From Moritella sp. JT01 (GTDB lineage Bacteria > Pseudomonadota > Gammaproteobacteria > Enterobacterales > Moritellaceae): a stretch of 64,000 bases of DNA. Below the pieces are notes generated by a model. The model did no database searches and was not told where the DNA came from. It saw only the letters and a program-made list of their open reading frames with translations. Of this stretch, positions 18,574 through 28,067 are shown one piece after another. The stretch covers positions 75,300-139,299 of the forward strand of contig NZ_LOCN01000015.1 of the NCBI RefSeq assembly GCF_001574435.1, in the 5' to 3' direction. Numbering within the stretch: the first letter of the stretch is position 1; each line of letters opens with the position of its first letter. The translations under genes were made by a program, and so were the position numbers.

Positions 18574-18891
18574 ATGTTAAAAAAACGTTTTTTTAAAACA
18601 AAGGCCGAGGCCGATGTTACTTTTGAATTCGCCTGCGATACCAGTACATCATTAATTAACAGTGATATTGTCGAACTGCATGCTGACTTTAATAATTGGC
18701 AAGCAATACCAATGAAGTACATAAAAAAAGATAACGTTTTCCGCACTAAGGTTCGTTTACCCACAAACCAGCAGTTTCATTTTCGCTACTTAATTAATAG
18801 TAACGAATGGCATAACGATCACAAAGCCGATTTATATTTACCTAATACCTACGGTACAGAAAATAGCGTTGTATCAACGTTACGTTCTTAA
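18574..18891 (+). CDS. Stand-alone CBM48 (isoamylase N-terminal-like) glycogen-binding protein
   Basis: The ATG at 18574 follows AAGGA; it gives a 105-residue protein without signal peptide. It is essentially one CBM48 module: VELHADFNNWQAIPM is the W-containing sugar-binding strand, and FHFRYLINSNEWHNDHKADLY the following conserved region, as in AMPK-beta and isoamylase-type proteins. Proteins like this are annotated as glycogen-recognition or isoamylase early-set proteins. It is the first gene of the glycogen cluster, 36 bp before glgB, on the same strand. A role in targeting or regulating the glycogen enzymes is inferred from context; no catalytic domain exists. Confidence 0.8.
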   Translation: MLKKRFFKTKAEADVTFEFACDTSTSLINSDIVELHADFNNWQAIPMKYIKKDNVFRTKVRLPTNQQFHFRYLINSNEWHNDHKADLYLPNTYGTENSVVSTLRS

Positions 18892-18927
18892 TAGATAGCT
18901 AACAATACGTTTAATCCAGGATGGATC

Positions 18928-21177
18928 ATGACTGACATTTCGACGACTGCAACAAAAATGCCAAACCTTGAAGAACGCTTCAGTCATCAAATAGATGAAC
19001 TAAATCAAGGCAAACTCTATGACCCTTTTGCTTTCTTAGGTCCACACAAAATCACAAACGATGAGTACGAACTTAGAGTTTTCATCCCCGGGGCGCAACA
19101 GGTATTTTATCAAGATAAAAACCACCAACGGCGTTATCAACGTGTTGGTACTAGCGACTTGTTTGTTCTTAGCTTGTCAAAAAAACAATACCATGCTAAT
19201 TATCAACTCACAATCGCATATCCATTTTCGACCATAGACGAGCAAGACCCTTATAAATTTGCGTCAACCCTAGATCCAAAAGCCATCTACTTATTCAACG
19301 AAGGTACGTTAGAACAAGCCCAACGCCATTTAGGTGCACATTGGACTATCACCGATAATGTTGAAGGTGTTCGTTTTACGGTATGGGCGCCAAACGCAAA
19401 GTCGGTAAGTTTGATCGGTAATTTTAACCATTGGAATCCAACGCGTCATCCAATGCGTAAACACCTTGGTGCAGGTATCTGGGAAATATTCATTGCCGAT
19501 ATTGCTGATTCTGATACCGACAATAATTACAAATTCAGTATCATTACCGAAAATGGTGAGCGCTTAGAAAAAGCTGACCCATTTGCCTCGTCGATGCAGT
19601 TACCTCCGCAAACAGCATCGTGTATCCCCACGAAGGCCACCTCTGGTGTATGGCAGAAATCACCCGCAAAAGCATGGGCACAACGTGCCGAGCGAAACGC
19701 GATTAATGCACCGATTAGTATTTATGAAGTGCATGCAGGTTCGTGGAAACGTGACAAAAATAATCAGTTTTTAAGCTATAAAGCCTTATCTGAACAGCTT
19801 GTGCCTTATGTAAAAGAGCTTGGATTTACGCATATTCAATTAATGCCAATCTGTGAGTTCCCGTTTGATGGTTCGTGGGGTTATCAGCCAGTTGGTTTGT
19901 TTGCTCCGACCAGTCGTTTCGGTAGCTTAGCTGACTTCCAATTTTTTGTTGATGCTTGTCACGCTGCCAACATCGGTTTATTAATCGATTGGGTTCCAGG
20001 ACATTTCCCTGCTGATGCCCATGGGTTAGCACAGTTTGATGGCTCACATCTTTTTGAACATGCGGATAAACGTCAAGGCTTCCATCCCGATTGGCAAACC
20101 CATATCTTTAATTATGATCGCGCCGAAGTACAAAGCTTTCTAATTTCAAATGCGCTTGCTTGGTTTGATAACTTTGCCATTGATGGTCTACGTGTTGATG
20201 CTGTTGCATCCATGTTGTATCTCGATTACAGCCGTAAAGAAGGTGAGTGGATCCCAAATCAGTATGGGGGCCGTGAAAACCTAGGGGCCATTGAATTATT
20301 AAAGCAAGTAAATCAACGTTGCTATAAAAATCATCCCGGCATCATGATGGTTGCCGAAGAATCCACAGCCTGGCCAGGTGTCACAGCATTCACTGACCAA
20401 GGTGGCCTTGGATTTGGTTATAAATGGAACATGGGCTGGATGAACGACAGCTTAGAATACATGAGCTGCGACCCACTCTATCGTCAACATCACCATCACG
20501 AAATGACCTTTTCATTAGCTTATGCATTCAGTGAAAACTTTATTTTACCGCTAAGCCATGACGAAGTTGTACACGGTAAAGGCTCACTGCTTAACAAGAT
20601 GCCCGGAGATGATTGGCAAAAATTTGCTAATTTACGTGCCTATTACGGTTTCATGTGGGCACATCCAGGTAAGAAGCTACTGTTTATGGGTTGTGAGTTT
20701 GGCCAACGTGCGGAATGGAATCATAACCAATCACTCGACTGGCATTTACTTGAGCAACCAGAGCATCAAGGTGTTCAAGCGCTCATAAAAGCCTTAAATA
20801 ACAGCTACTGTCATCAACATGCCTTATTTGAGTTAGACACTGACCATCAAGGTTTTGATTGGATCGACGCCAGTAATGCCGAGCAGTCCGTGTTTAGTTT
20901 TTTACGTTATAACAAAGCAAAAGATGAACATGTTGTCGTTGTATCGAATATGACACCGGCATGCCACTTAAACTACCGTATTGGTGTACCGAGTCTCGGT
21001 GAATATGAGGTTATCGTTAATACCGATGATACTCAGTTTGGCGGTAGCGGTTTTGCAAACCAAGCGAGTTACACAGCCGAATACGTTGAATGGCAAGGAT
21101 TTACACAAAGTATTTATATAGCGCTACCACCGCTATCAACAGTGTACTTAGCACCCAAAACGAATAGCAAAAAATAA
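18928..21177 (+). CDS. glgB: 1,4-alpha-glucan branching enzyme GlgB
   Basis: The 749-residue protein forms alpha-1,6 branches in glycogen. It has an N-terminal extension domain (about 10-115, FLGPHKITNDEYELRVFIPG), a CBM48 domain (about 125-230, GVRFTVWAPNAKSVSLIGNF) and a GH13 barrel. Catalytic residues by alignment to motifs: nucleophile D424 in GLRVDAVASM, acid/base E477 in MVAEEST, and D545 in LSHDEVVHG. Length is close to E. coli GlgB (728). The start follows an AGGATGG ribosome-binding site. It is followed 51 bp later by glgP, forming a synthesis/degradation operon. Confidence 0.97.
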   Translation: MTDISTTATKMPNLEERFSHQIDELNQGKLYDPFAFLGPHKITNDEYELRVFIPGAQQVFYQDKNHQRRYQRVGTSDLFVLSLSKKQYHANYQLTIAYPFSTIDEQDPYKFASTLDPKAIYLFNEGTLEQAQRHLGAHWTITDNVEGVRFTVWAPNAKSVSLIGNFNHWNPTRHPMRKHLGAGIWEIFIADIADSDTDNNYKFSIITENGERLEKADPFASSMQLPPQTASCIPTKATSGVWQKSPAKAWAQRAERNAINAPISIYEVHAGSWKRDKNNQFLSYKALSEQLVPYVKELGFTHIQLMPICEFPFDGSWGYQPVGLFAPTSRFGSLADFQFFVDACHAANIGLLIDWVPGHFPADAHGLAQFDGSHLFEHADKRQGFHPDWQTHIFNYDRAEVQSFLISNALAWFDNFAIDGLRVDAVASMLYLDYSRKEGEWIPNQYGGRENLGAIELLKQVNQRCYKNHPGIMMVAEESTAWPGVTAFTDQGGLGFGYKWNMGWMNDSLEYMSCDPLYRQHHHHEMTFSLAYAFSENFILPLSHDEVVHGKGSLLNKMPGDDWQKFANLRAYYGFMWAHPGKKLLFMGCEFGQRAEWNHNQSLDWHLLEQPEHQGVQALIKALNNSYCHQHALFELDTDHQGFDWIDASNAEQSVFSFLRYNKAKDEHVVVVSNMTPACHLNYRIGVPSLGEYEVIVNTDDTQFGGSGFANQASYTAEYVEWQGFTQSIYIALPPLSTVYLAPKTNSKK

Positions 21178-21228
21178 CCACAGCAATAAAAGAATAGTTA
21201 GCCCAAATGTCATAATAAAGGAAGTAAT

Positions 21229-23727
21229 ATGTCATTAAAAAAGCATAAATCTAAAACAAACAAAGTTTGTACGTTAGAGACAGATAATGGGCCAGTGGTG
21301 AATGCCAAAACTTTGCCTGAAGATTTAAAGCGTCATTTCCATTATACCCTTGGTCGTGACGAAGTGGGTGAATCACCACAATATCTATACCATGCTCTGG
21401 CATTAACAATCCGTGATCGCTTAATGGAAAAATCACGCGCGACAAAAAAACGACAGCAAACGCAACCGACACGTCGTGCGGCTTATATCTCATTAGAATT
21501 CTTAATGGGTCGCGCATTAGGTAATGCGGTGCTAAACCTTGATTTAGAAGACAGTGTTCGTAAAGGCCTGAACCATTACAGCTGTGAATTAGAATCCATT
21601 GCAGATTCAGAACACGATGCCGGTTTAGGCAATGGTGGTCTAGGTCGATTAGCCGCTTGTTTCCTCGATAGTTGTGCAAGTTTAGCACTACCAGTGACAG
21701 GCTACGGTATCCGTTATGAATACGGTATGTTTAATCAAAGCATCGAAAATGGTCACCAAGTAGAACACCCAGATAACTGGCTACGTGATGGTCACCCTTG
21801 GGAAGTTGCCGCGCCAGAGCATAACCGCCGTATTAAATTCTTTGGCCATGTCGAAACCTATCAAGACAAAGAGGGTCGCACGCACCATCAATGGATTGGT
21901 ACTGAAGATGTACTCGCAGTGCCTTATGATGTGCCCGTTCCGGGTTATCAAAACGGTATCGTTAATACGCTGCGCCTTTGGAAATCAGCGGCAACAGATG
22001 AATTTGATCTCGGTGAATTCAACGCTGGTAGCTACACCGAAGCGGTTGCACGTAAAAACTTAGCTGAACAAATTACCATGGTACTGTATCCAAACGACGC
22101 CAGTGAAAACGGTAAAGAGCTGCGTTTACGTCAGCAATACTTCCTTACGTCTGCTAGCTTACAAGACATCCTTGCTGAATGGGTAAAAGTACACGGCAGT
22201 GATTTTACTGATTTTGCTAAATACCACATATTCCAACTTAATGATACGCACCCAAGTGTGGCGGTTGCAGAACTTATGCGCTTACTACTGGATGAACATG
22301 ATCTAGATTGGGATCTCGCGTGGCAGATAACAACGTCTACAATGGCGTACACCAACCATACCTTGTTGCCAGAAGCATTAGAAAAATGGTCTGTACGTTT
22401 ATTTGCTCACCTATTACCCCGTTTACTTGAGATCATTTATGAAATCAATGCGCGATTCTTAACGGAAGTCGCTTGTCAGTGGCCAGGTAATGTTGATAAA
22501 CAACGTGCGTTATCAATTATTGAAGAAGGCGATGAGCCACAAGTCCGCATGGCTTACCTTGCAATTGTGGGGAGTTTCTCGGTAAACGGTGTTGCCGCAT
22601 TGCATACCCAGTTATTGAGTGAAGGTTTATTCAATGATTTCTATCAGCTGTCACCAAGCAAATTCAATAACAAAACCAACGGTGTAACGCCACGTCGTTG
22701 GTTAGCACATTGTAATCCAAAACTAAGCGAACTGATTAGCGACAAGATTGGTCATAACTGGACACGTGACTTAAGCGAAATCAGTAAATTACGTCGTTAT
22801 TATGACAACACTAAATTCCATGCCAAATGGCAAGACGTTAAACAGCACAACAAACAACAACTCGCTAATTTAGTAAAAGAAGCGTGTGGTGTTGAATTCG
22901 ATACCAACATGATGTTTGACGTTCAAGTTAAACGTATGCACGAATACAAACGCCAGTTGCTTAATATCCTGCATGTTATCCATCTTTATGATCGCATCCG
23001 TCGTGGTGATACCGAAGGTATGACACCACGCTGCGTATTAATTGGTGGTAAAGCGGCACCGGGTTATTTCATTGCGAAGTTGACGATCAAATTAATCAAT
23101 AACGTTGCCGCAACGATCAATGCCGATCCGCTAGCACAGCCTTGGTTACGTATTGCATTCTTACCAAATTACAACGTAACAGCGATGGAAACTATCTGTG
23201 CGGCAACCGATTTGTCAGAACAAATTTCAACCGCAGGTAAAGAAGCGTCTGGTACAGGTAACATGAAATTCATGATGAATGGCGCTGCCACAATCGGTAC
23301 GTTAGACGGAGCAAACATTGAGATCCGTGATGCTGTAGGTGCAGATAACTTCTTCTTGTTTGGTGCTCACAGCGAACAAATCGCCGATATCCGTGCTCAC
23401 TATAATCCAGCGCATATCATTGCTAATGATGACAAGCTCAACAGTGTGATGGCATTACTCAACAGTGGTCATTTCAACTTATTTGAAAATGGTTTATTCC
23501 AACCATTAATCGACTCAATTTTAAACCCGCATGATCAGTGGTTAGTCGCCCATGATTTTGCAAGCTACTGTGAAGCGCAACAATCAGCCGCCCTCGCCTA
23601 TCAAGATAAAGAAGCATGGACACGATTAAGCATTCTGAACACCGCAGCAAGTGGTACGTTTTCAAGCGACCGAACAATTAATGAATACAATCAAGATATT
23701 TGGAAGCTAACACCGCTGAACGCTTGA
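21229..23727 (+). CDS. glgP: Glycogen/maltodextrin phosphorylase GlgP
   Basis: The 832-residue protein releases glucose-1-phosphate from non-reducing ends of glycogen. It has the family landmarks YISLEFLMGRALGNAVLNL, GLGNGGLGRLAACFLDS, NDTHPSVAVAELMRLL, VKRMHEYKRQLLN and the PLP-binding SGTGNMKFMMNG, with the Schiff-base lysine at about K680. Length is typical of bacterial GlgP (815). A strong AAGGAAG ribosome-binding site lies 5 bp before ATG. It sits between glgB and glgC; allosteric sites of eukaryotic phosphorylase are not expected. Confidence 0.96.
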   Translation: MSLKKHKSKTNKVCTLETDNGPVVNAKTLPEDLKRHFHYTLGRDEVGESPQYLYHALALTIRDRLMEKSRATKKRQQTQPTRRAAYISLEFLMGRALGNAVLNLDLEDSVRKGLNHYSCELESIADSEHDAGLGNGGLGRLAACFLDSCASLALPVTGYGIRYEYGMFNQSIENGHQVEHPDNWLRDGHPWEVAAPEHNRRIKFFGHVETYQDKEGRTHHQWIGTEDVLAVPYDVPVPGYQNGIVNTLRLWKSAATDEFDLGEFNAGSYTEAVARKNLAEQITMVLYPNDASENGKELRLRQQYFLTSASLQDILAEWVKVHGSDFTDFAKYHIFQLNDTHPSVAVAELMRLLLDEHDLDWDLAWQITTSTMAYTNHTLLPEALEKWSVRLFAHLLPRLLEIIYEINARFLTEVACQWPGNVDKQRALSIIEEGDEPQVRMAYLAIVGSFSVNGVAALHTQLLSEGLFNDFYQLSPSKFNNKTNGVTPRRWLAHCNPKLSELISDKIGHNWTRDLSEISKLRRYYDNTKFHAKWQDVKQHNKQQLANLVKEACGVEFDTNMMFDVQVKRMHEYKRQLLNILHVIHLYDRIRRGDTEGMTPRCVLIGGKAAPGYFIAKLTIKLINNVAATINADPLAQPWLRIAFLPNYNVTAMETICAATDLSEQISTAGKEASGTGNMKFMMNGAATIGTLDGANIEIRDAVGADNFFLFGAHSEQIADIRAHYNPAHIIANDDKLNSVMALLNSGHFNLFENGLFQPLIDSILNPHDQWLVAHDFASYCEAQQSAALAYQDKEAWTRLSILNTAASGTFSSDRTINEYNQDIWKLTPLNA

Positions 23728-23857
23728 TTTAATACTATTTATTAAGCCCTTGATTACTCTTACCTTCACAATGAAATAACTTAAGGTATTGATTTAAAGT
23801 TAATTTCAAGGGTGAATAATTGAACCGAATTTCGACACAAGCTTATGGAGAAGTAAT

Positions 23858-25174
23858 ATGTCAAAAGGTACACATCGTTATATTAGTAACTTAACTAAAG
23901 ATACTTATGCCTTGATCCTTGCAGGCGGCAGAGGTAGTCGTTTACATGAGTTAACTGATTGGCGCGCAAAACCAGCCGTATTTTTCGGTGGCAAATTCCG
24001 CATTATTGATTTCCCATTATCTAATTGCATTAACTCTGGGATCCGTCGTGTTGGTATTGCAACTCAGTACAAATCACATTCATTAATCCGTCACGTAAAC
24101 CGTGGTTGGGGACATTTCAAGAAAGAATTATCTGAGTCTGTCGAAATCTTACCGGCATCACAACGTTACGGTAACGATTGGTATTCAGGTACGGCAGATG
24201 CAGTATTTCAAAACATCGATATTATTCGTGCAGAAATGCCAAAATACGTCATGATCTTATCTGGTGACCACGTATATCGTATGGATTACGGTGATTTACT
24301 TGCTAAGCACGTGGAAAATGGGGCTGACATGACGGTATGCTGTATCGAAGTCGCAACAGAAGAAGCGGCTGGCCAGTTTGGTGTAATGACAGTAGACGGA
24401 GATAACCGCGTTAAGCGTTTCGACGAAAAACCTGCTCAACCAAATGAGATCCCAGGTAAACCAGGGCAGTGTTTAGCATCAATGGGCAACTATGTATTTA
24501 ATACTGAGTTCTTGTTTGATCAACTAGAAAAAGATGCGACGCGAACGACATCTGATCGTGATTTTGGTAATGACATCATACCTGCAATCATTGAAGATCA
24601 TCAAGTATTTGCATTCCCATTCAGCGATCCAAATAGTGATCAACAGCCGTACTGGCGCGATGTAGGTACGCTTGACTCGTTCTGGGAAGCAAACATGGAA
24701 CTGGTTACACCTGAGCCACAGCTTAATCTTTATGATTCAAGCTGGCCAATTTGGACGTACCAAGAACAACTTCCACCAGCTAAATTTGTTTTTGATAACG
24801 ATGTGCGCCGTGGTATGGCTGTTGATTCAACCGTTTCTGGTGGTTGTATTATTTCTGGTTCAACAATCCGTAAATCACTGCTATTTTCAAATGTACATGT
24901 GCATTCATACTCAACAATTGAAGAATCGGTAATATTACCGGGGGCTAATATCGGCGAACATTGTAAATTGCGCCGCACTATCATCGACAGTAAATGTGTA
25001 TTACCAGCCGGATTAATCGTAGGCCATGATAAAGAGCAAGACTTAGCAAACGGTTTCCGCGTATCCGCGAAAGGAATCACCTTGGTAACATCAGGTATGC
25101 TTAAAAGAATGACAGAAAAAGACGCTAAAGCAGCACGAGAAAAAGCCGCTAAACAAACTGTAGAACTCGTTTAA
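23858..25174 (+). CDS. glgC: Glucose-1-phosphate adenylyltransferase GlgC
   Basis: The 438-residue enzyme makes ADP-glucose from ATP and glucose-1-phosphate, the committed glycogen step. The N-terminal nucleotidyltransferase domain begins [21 protein letters not shown] and holds [23 protein letters not shown] contains the metal-binding Asp and FDEKP the sugar-phosphate lysine. The C-terminal part (about 300-430) is the left-handed beta-helix with hexapeptide repeats involved in allostery. Bacterial homologues are activated by fructose-1,6-bisphosphate and inhibited by AMP; the RAKPA region is conserved. ATG follows GGAGAAG. A strong terminator hairpin separates it from glgA. Confidence 0.97.
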   Translation: MSKGTHRYISNLTKDTYALILAGGRGSRLHELTDWRAKPAVFFGGKFRIIDFPLSNCINSGIRRVGIATQYKSHSLIRHVNRGWGHFKKELSESVEILPASQRYGNDWYSGTADAVFQNIDIIRAEMPKYVMILSGDHVYRMDYGDLLAKHVENGADMTVCCIEVATEEAAGQFGVMTVDGDNRVKRFDEKPAQPNEIPGKPGQCLASMGNYVFNTEFLFDQLEKDATRTTSDRDFGNDIIPAIIEDHQVFAFPFSDPNSDQQPYWRDVGTLDSFWEANMELVTPEPQLNLYDSSWPIWTYQEQLPPAKFVFDNDVRRGMAVDSTVSGGCIISGSTIRKSLLFSNVHVHSYSTIEESVILPGANIGEHCKLRRTIIDSKCVLPAGLIVGHDKEQDLANGFRVSAKGITLVTSGMLKRMTEKDAKAAREKAAKQTVELV

Positions 25175-25201
25175 TCGATAACTGAAAATCAATGTTCTAT
25201 A

Positions 25202-25246
25202 AGCAATAAGTCACTTAACTAAGTGACTTATTGCTATTTTTGTTTT
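25202..25246 (+). terminator. Strong intrinsic terminator between glgC and glgA
   Basis: A perfect 16-bp stem (AGCAATAAGTCACTTA at 25202-25217 with its complement at 25220-25235) separated by two bases is followed by ATTTTTGTTTT. It should end much of the glgBPC transcript before glgA. Confidence 0.85.
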
Positions 25247-25326
25247 ATAACAATAAGTCTCTTTAATTCCACGATTATATTTCAATAAGACAACTTTAAT
25301 ATTCTGCTTTTAAGGACAATTTATTC

Positions 25327-26895
25327 ATGCACGTTTTAATGATAGCCGCCGAAAATGATGCGATACCAGGTGCTAAAGTTGGTGGCGTTGCTGACGTCGT
25401 TCGGGATTTACCAAAAGCTTTACCTCACCATGATGTAAGTGTTGATGTTGTGATCCCTGATTATGGTCATTACGCGAACAAGTTTGAGTCACGCCAACTT
25501 GCAAGTGTAAAGGTTGAGTTTTCAGGACAAACAGAAACCGTTACCCTATTCGAACTGTTCTTACCCGAAACACCAAATAAAGTACGTCAATTTGTACTGC
25601 AACATCCCTTATTTGGTCAAGGTGGCCATGTTTATAGTCATGACGAAGGCAACCGCCCTTTTGCTACTGACGCAACAAAATACGCCTTGTTTAATCTTGC
25701 TGTATGCCAACTTCTTATCGAGTCTAAATTCACCCGACCTGATGTATTACACTTACACGACTGGCACAGTGCAACAATAGCCGTATTAAACCAATACGCG
25801 CCGCAATATAAAGAACTTGCTAATATTCACTCGGTTTACACAGTGCATAACATTGCCCTGCAAGGTATCCGCCCAATTGCAGGCGATGAATCCAGTTTAC
25901 TACATTGGTTCCCAACACTTAATTTTGATAAAAATACCATTTGCGATCCGCGTTATAACCACTGTTATAACCCAATGCGCGCTGGTATCAATCTGTGTAA
26001 CAAAGTCCATGTGGTATCACCGACTTATGCGGAAGAGGTATTACACACCAGCGATGCTAGCAATGGTTTTTTTGGTGGTGAAGGACTAGAGCAAGATCTG
26101 GCAAACGCAAAACACCAAAATCGTTTAGTCGGTATTTTAAATGGCTGTGAATACACAGACACGGTCAGTAAAAAACGCATTAAACCACCTGCACTAAGTA
26201 CTTTTTTAGCCCCTGCACAGCAACAAGTTAAGCGCTGGTTAGCACAGTCTGAACATTTAAAAACGGTACATTACCTTGCGAATGAACAGATCAACAGCTG
26301 GAATAGCCAAGCACCTTTTACTGATTTTTTAGTGACTAGCATTGGTCGTTTAACCGATCAAAAAGCACTGTTATTGCGTCAGCCTTATCAAGGTAAAACA
26401 GTATTGTCTGTGTTACTTGATGATCTTGCACGCGTGAATGGCCGCATGATCATTCTAGGTTCTGGCGATACACGCATTGAATTTGAATTCATGCAGCTAA
26501 TGGCAAGTCACGATAATTTCTTATTCTTAAACGGTTATGGCCAAACATTATCTGATCAAATGTATCTACATGGTGATCTGTTCTTAATGCCAAGTTCATT
26601 CGAGCCTTGTGGTATTAGCCAAATGCTAGCCATGCGAGATGGTCAACCTTGTCTCGTTCATGCTGTTGGTGGTTTAAAAGATACTGTTCAGCATTTAGAA
26701 AATGGCTTTAGTTTTAACGGTTCATCGCTGCAAAAACAAAGTGATAACTTGATTAATGCCTTTAACGATGCAATCAAACTGCATGCTAGCAAACCTAAAA
26801 CATGGGCTAAGATTGCAGACAACGCAAAATCCGCTCGTTTTAGCTGGCAAGAAAGCACAAAGCAATATCTAGAACTGCTCTATGCACACGAATAG
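25327..26895 (+). CDS. glgA: Glycogen synthase GlgA (GT5)
   Basis: The 522-residue enzyme transfers glucose from ADP-glucose to the growing alpha-1,4 chain. The N-terminal ADP-binding motif is GAKVGGVADVVRDLPKAL (KVGGV in place of the E. coli KTGGL, as seen in Vibrio-type enzymes). HLHDWHSA, VYTVHNIALQG and the C-terminal GT-B half with IGRLTDQK and MPSSFEPCGISQMLAMRDG complete the family pattern. AAGGA precedes the ATG. A strong terminator upstream and 152 bp of spacer suggest partly independent expression from the rest of the operon. Its last 17 codons are present again at 27948-28001. Confidence 0.96.
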   Translation: MHVLMIAAENDAIPGAKVGGVADVVRDLPKALPHHDVSVDVVIPDYGHYANKFESRQLASVKVEFSGQTETVTLFELFLPETPNKVRQFVLQHPLFGQGGHVYSHDEGNRPFATDATKYALFNLAVCQLLIESKFTRPDVLHLHDWHSATIAVLNQYAPQYKELANIHSVYTVHNIALQGIRPIAGDESSLLHWFPTLNFDKNTICDPRYNHCYNPMRAGINLCNKVHVVSPTYAEEVLHTSDASNGFFGGEGLEQDLANAKHQNRLVGILNGCEYTDTVSKKRIKPPALSTFLAPAQQQVKRWLAQSEHLKTVHYLANEQINSWNSQAPFTDFLVTSIGRLTDQKALLLRQPYQGKTVLSVLLDDLARVNGRMIILGSGDTRIEFEFMQLMASHDNFLFLNGYGQTLSDQMYLHGDLFLMPSSFEPCGISQMLAMRDGQPCLVHAVGGLKDTVQHLENGFSFNGSSLQKQSDNLINAFNDAIKLHASKPKTWAKIADNAKSARFSWQESTKQYLELLYAHE

Positions 26896-26932
26896 GCTAA
26901 CTGATTTCAGAATAATACAGTGATAAATGTCT

Positions 26933-26963
26933 AAACCACCCTGCTATGCTCGGTGGTTTTTTC
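26933..26963 (+). terminator. Intrinsic terminator after glgA
   Basis: AAACCACC (26933-26940) pairs with GGTGGTTT (26952-26959) and is followed by a T-run. It ends the glycogen operon. Confidence 0.8.
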
Positions 26964-27058
26964 TATCTTCTACAGCTACCATTTCAACATCCAGTTCACC
27001 TGGTAAGTTCCTACGCTATACAGTGGTTATATGTAATTGATGTATTTCCACTTTATAT

Positions 27059-27132
27059 TCTTACATGACCTGACAAAACCTTACAACTGGCCTCTGCTGC
27101 TAAGTTACTTAAAAATAAGCTATTTCTATAAT
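27059..27132 (+). promoter_or_regulatory. Decamer-array promoter, upstream copy (P1)
   Basis: Three 10-bp-phased units (TCTTACATGA, CCTGACAAAA, CCTTACAACT; 27059-27088) are followed 39 bp later by a TATAAT at 27127-27132. The whole arrangement is repeated 205 bp downstream (P2). Unit spacing suggests an OmpR/PhoB-type activator binding on one DNA face. Confidence 0.5.
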
Positions 27133-27263
27133 TACGACCCAAATGAACATGTATGAATACAGCATGATTACCGACAACATAAAATCACGGTAAACATTTG
27201 AATTTAAACAAAATATCATTGTAAAAGTTGATCTATTTCAACTTTGTATATTGATATACAAGC

Positions 27264-27338
27264 CTTTACACTACCTGACAAAACCTTACAACTAACCAGT
27301 CCTATTGAATTGTTTAAAAATGAATTTTCCCTATAATT
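27264..27338 (+). promoter_or_regulatory. Decamer-array promoter, downstream copy (P2)
   Basis: CTTTACACTA, CCTGACAAAA and CCTTACAACT (27264-27293) are in 10-bp register, with TATAAT at 27333-27338, 39 bp upstream of the barrel gene start. The second and third units are identical to those in P1. This copy is the likely functional promoter. Confidence 0.6.
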
Positions 27339-27376
27339 GCGGCCATAAATTATTATATAACATAGAGAAATACGAC

Positions 27377-27946
27377 ATGAAATCGATTATAGTTGCAGGT
27401 ACTTTAGCGGCGCTTTCATTAGCAACAAGTGTTCAGGCAAACCAAGATGTTTCAGGCTTCTACCTTGGTGGTGGTGTTGGTAAATCAGCAATCGGCACTG
27501 ATGCAAAAGGGATTAAGAGCAAAGCAGATGGTACTACACTAAAACTTATTGGTGGTTACCAGTTTAACCGTATCGTAGCAATTGAAGCTCAATATACAAA
27601 GTATGGTAGCATGACTCTAAATAAGGCGAATAAATCGAATAAGTGGGATCCAAAAACTTTTTCTATAGCTGCTAATCTTGGTTACACTTTCCAAAACGGT
27701 TTACGTCCTTTTGCTACTATTGGTCTTTCATCAATAGATCTCGGTCAATCAGCAAAAATCTACAACGATAAAGATGCAAAAGCTATACATTGGGGCGCTG
27801 GTTTAGAATATACACCCGCTGCATTTTCAGATATAAGTTTCCGTATTGGTTATGAAGCTGATTCTTTCAAACTTGAACAGAAAAAGGCTAAGGATACTAA
27901 CGTAACGATTGCTTCGGCATACCTTGCTGCAACATACAAATTCTAA
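27377..27946 (+). CDS. Outer-membrane beta-barrel protein, paralogue 3
   Basis: The start at 27377 opens a signal peptide MKSIIVAGTLAALSLATSVQA; the longer frame upstream runs through the promoter. The mature barrel begins SGFYLGGGVGKSAIG and ends LAATYKF with a terminal Phe. GYQFNRIVAIEAQYTKYGS, ANLGYTFQNGLRPFATIGLS and GAGLEYTPA match the two minus-strand paralogues at 9376-10014 and 10315-10899. Outer-membrane location is inferred. It is preceded by a duplicated promoter and followed by a short copy of the glgA 3' end, so it appears to have been inserted or duplicated at the end of the glycogen operon. Confidence 0.85.
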   Translation: MKSIIVAGTLAALSLATSVQANQDVSGFYLGGGVGKSAIGTDAKGIKSKADGTTLKLIGGYQFNRIVAIEAQYTKYGSMTLNKANKSNKWDPKTFSIAANLGYTFQNGLRPFATIGLSSIDLGQSAKIYNDKDAKAIHWGAGLEYTPAAFSDISFRIGYEADSFKLEQKKAKDTNVTIASAYLAATYKF

Positions 27947-27947
27947 T

Positions 27948-28001
27948 TTTAGCTGGCAAGAAAGTACAAAAAAATATTTAGAACTACCTCACACGAATTA
28001 A
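27948..28001 (+). pseudogene. Duplicated 3' end of glgA (17 codons)
   Basis: The sequence reads FSWQESTKKYLELPHTN then stop, against FSWQESTKQYLELLYAHE at the true glgA end. It starts 2 bp after the stop of the barrel gene, with no ribosome-binding site, and is not a gene. It marks a duplication breakpoint. Confidence 0.8.
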
Positions 28002-28013
28002 TCTCTGTAAACG

Positions 28014-28052
28014 AGTTCAAAGCCACCTAATATTATTAGGTGGCTTTGAACT
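28014..28052. terminator. Bidirectional terminator, 19-bp palindrome
   Basis: A perfect palindrome with 19-bp arms around a single base (AGTTCAAAGCCACCTAATA and its complement) lies between convergent genes, the barrel gene on plus and the di-heme oxidoreductase on minus. The T-tracts are poor, but the core GCCACC/GGTGGC resembles the glgA terminator. Confidence 0.7.
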
Positions 28053-28067
28053 GTTATTTAACGCTAA

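Noticed and set aside
27079-27293. AGTTGTAAGG (reverse strand) in the decamer arrays as Ter sites
   Set aside because: Only the GTTGTAA core matches; the rest fits the promoter repeat, and two copies arise from promoter duplication.
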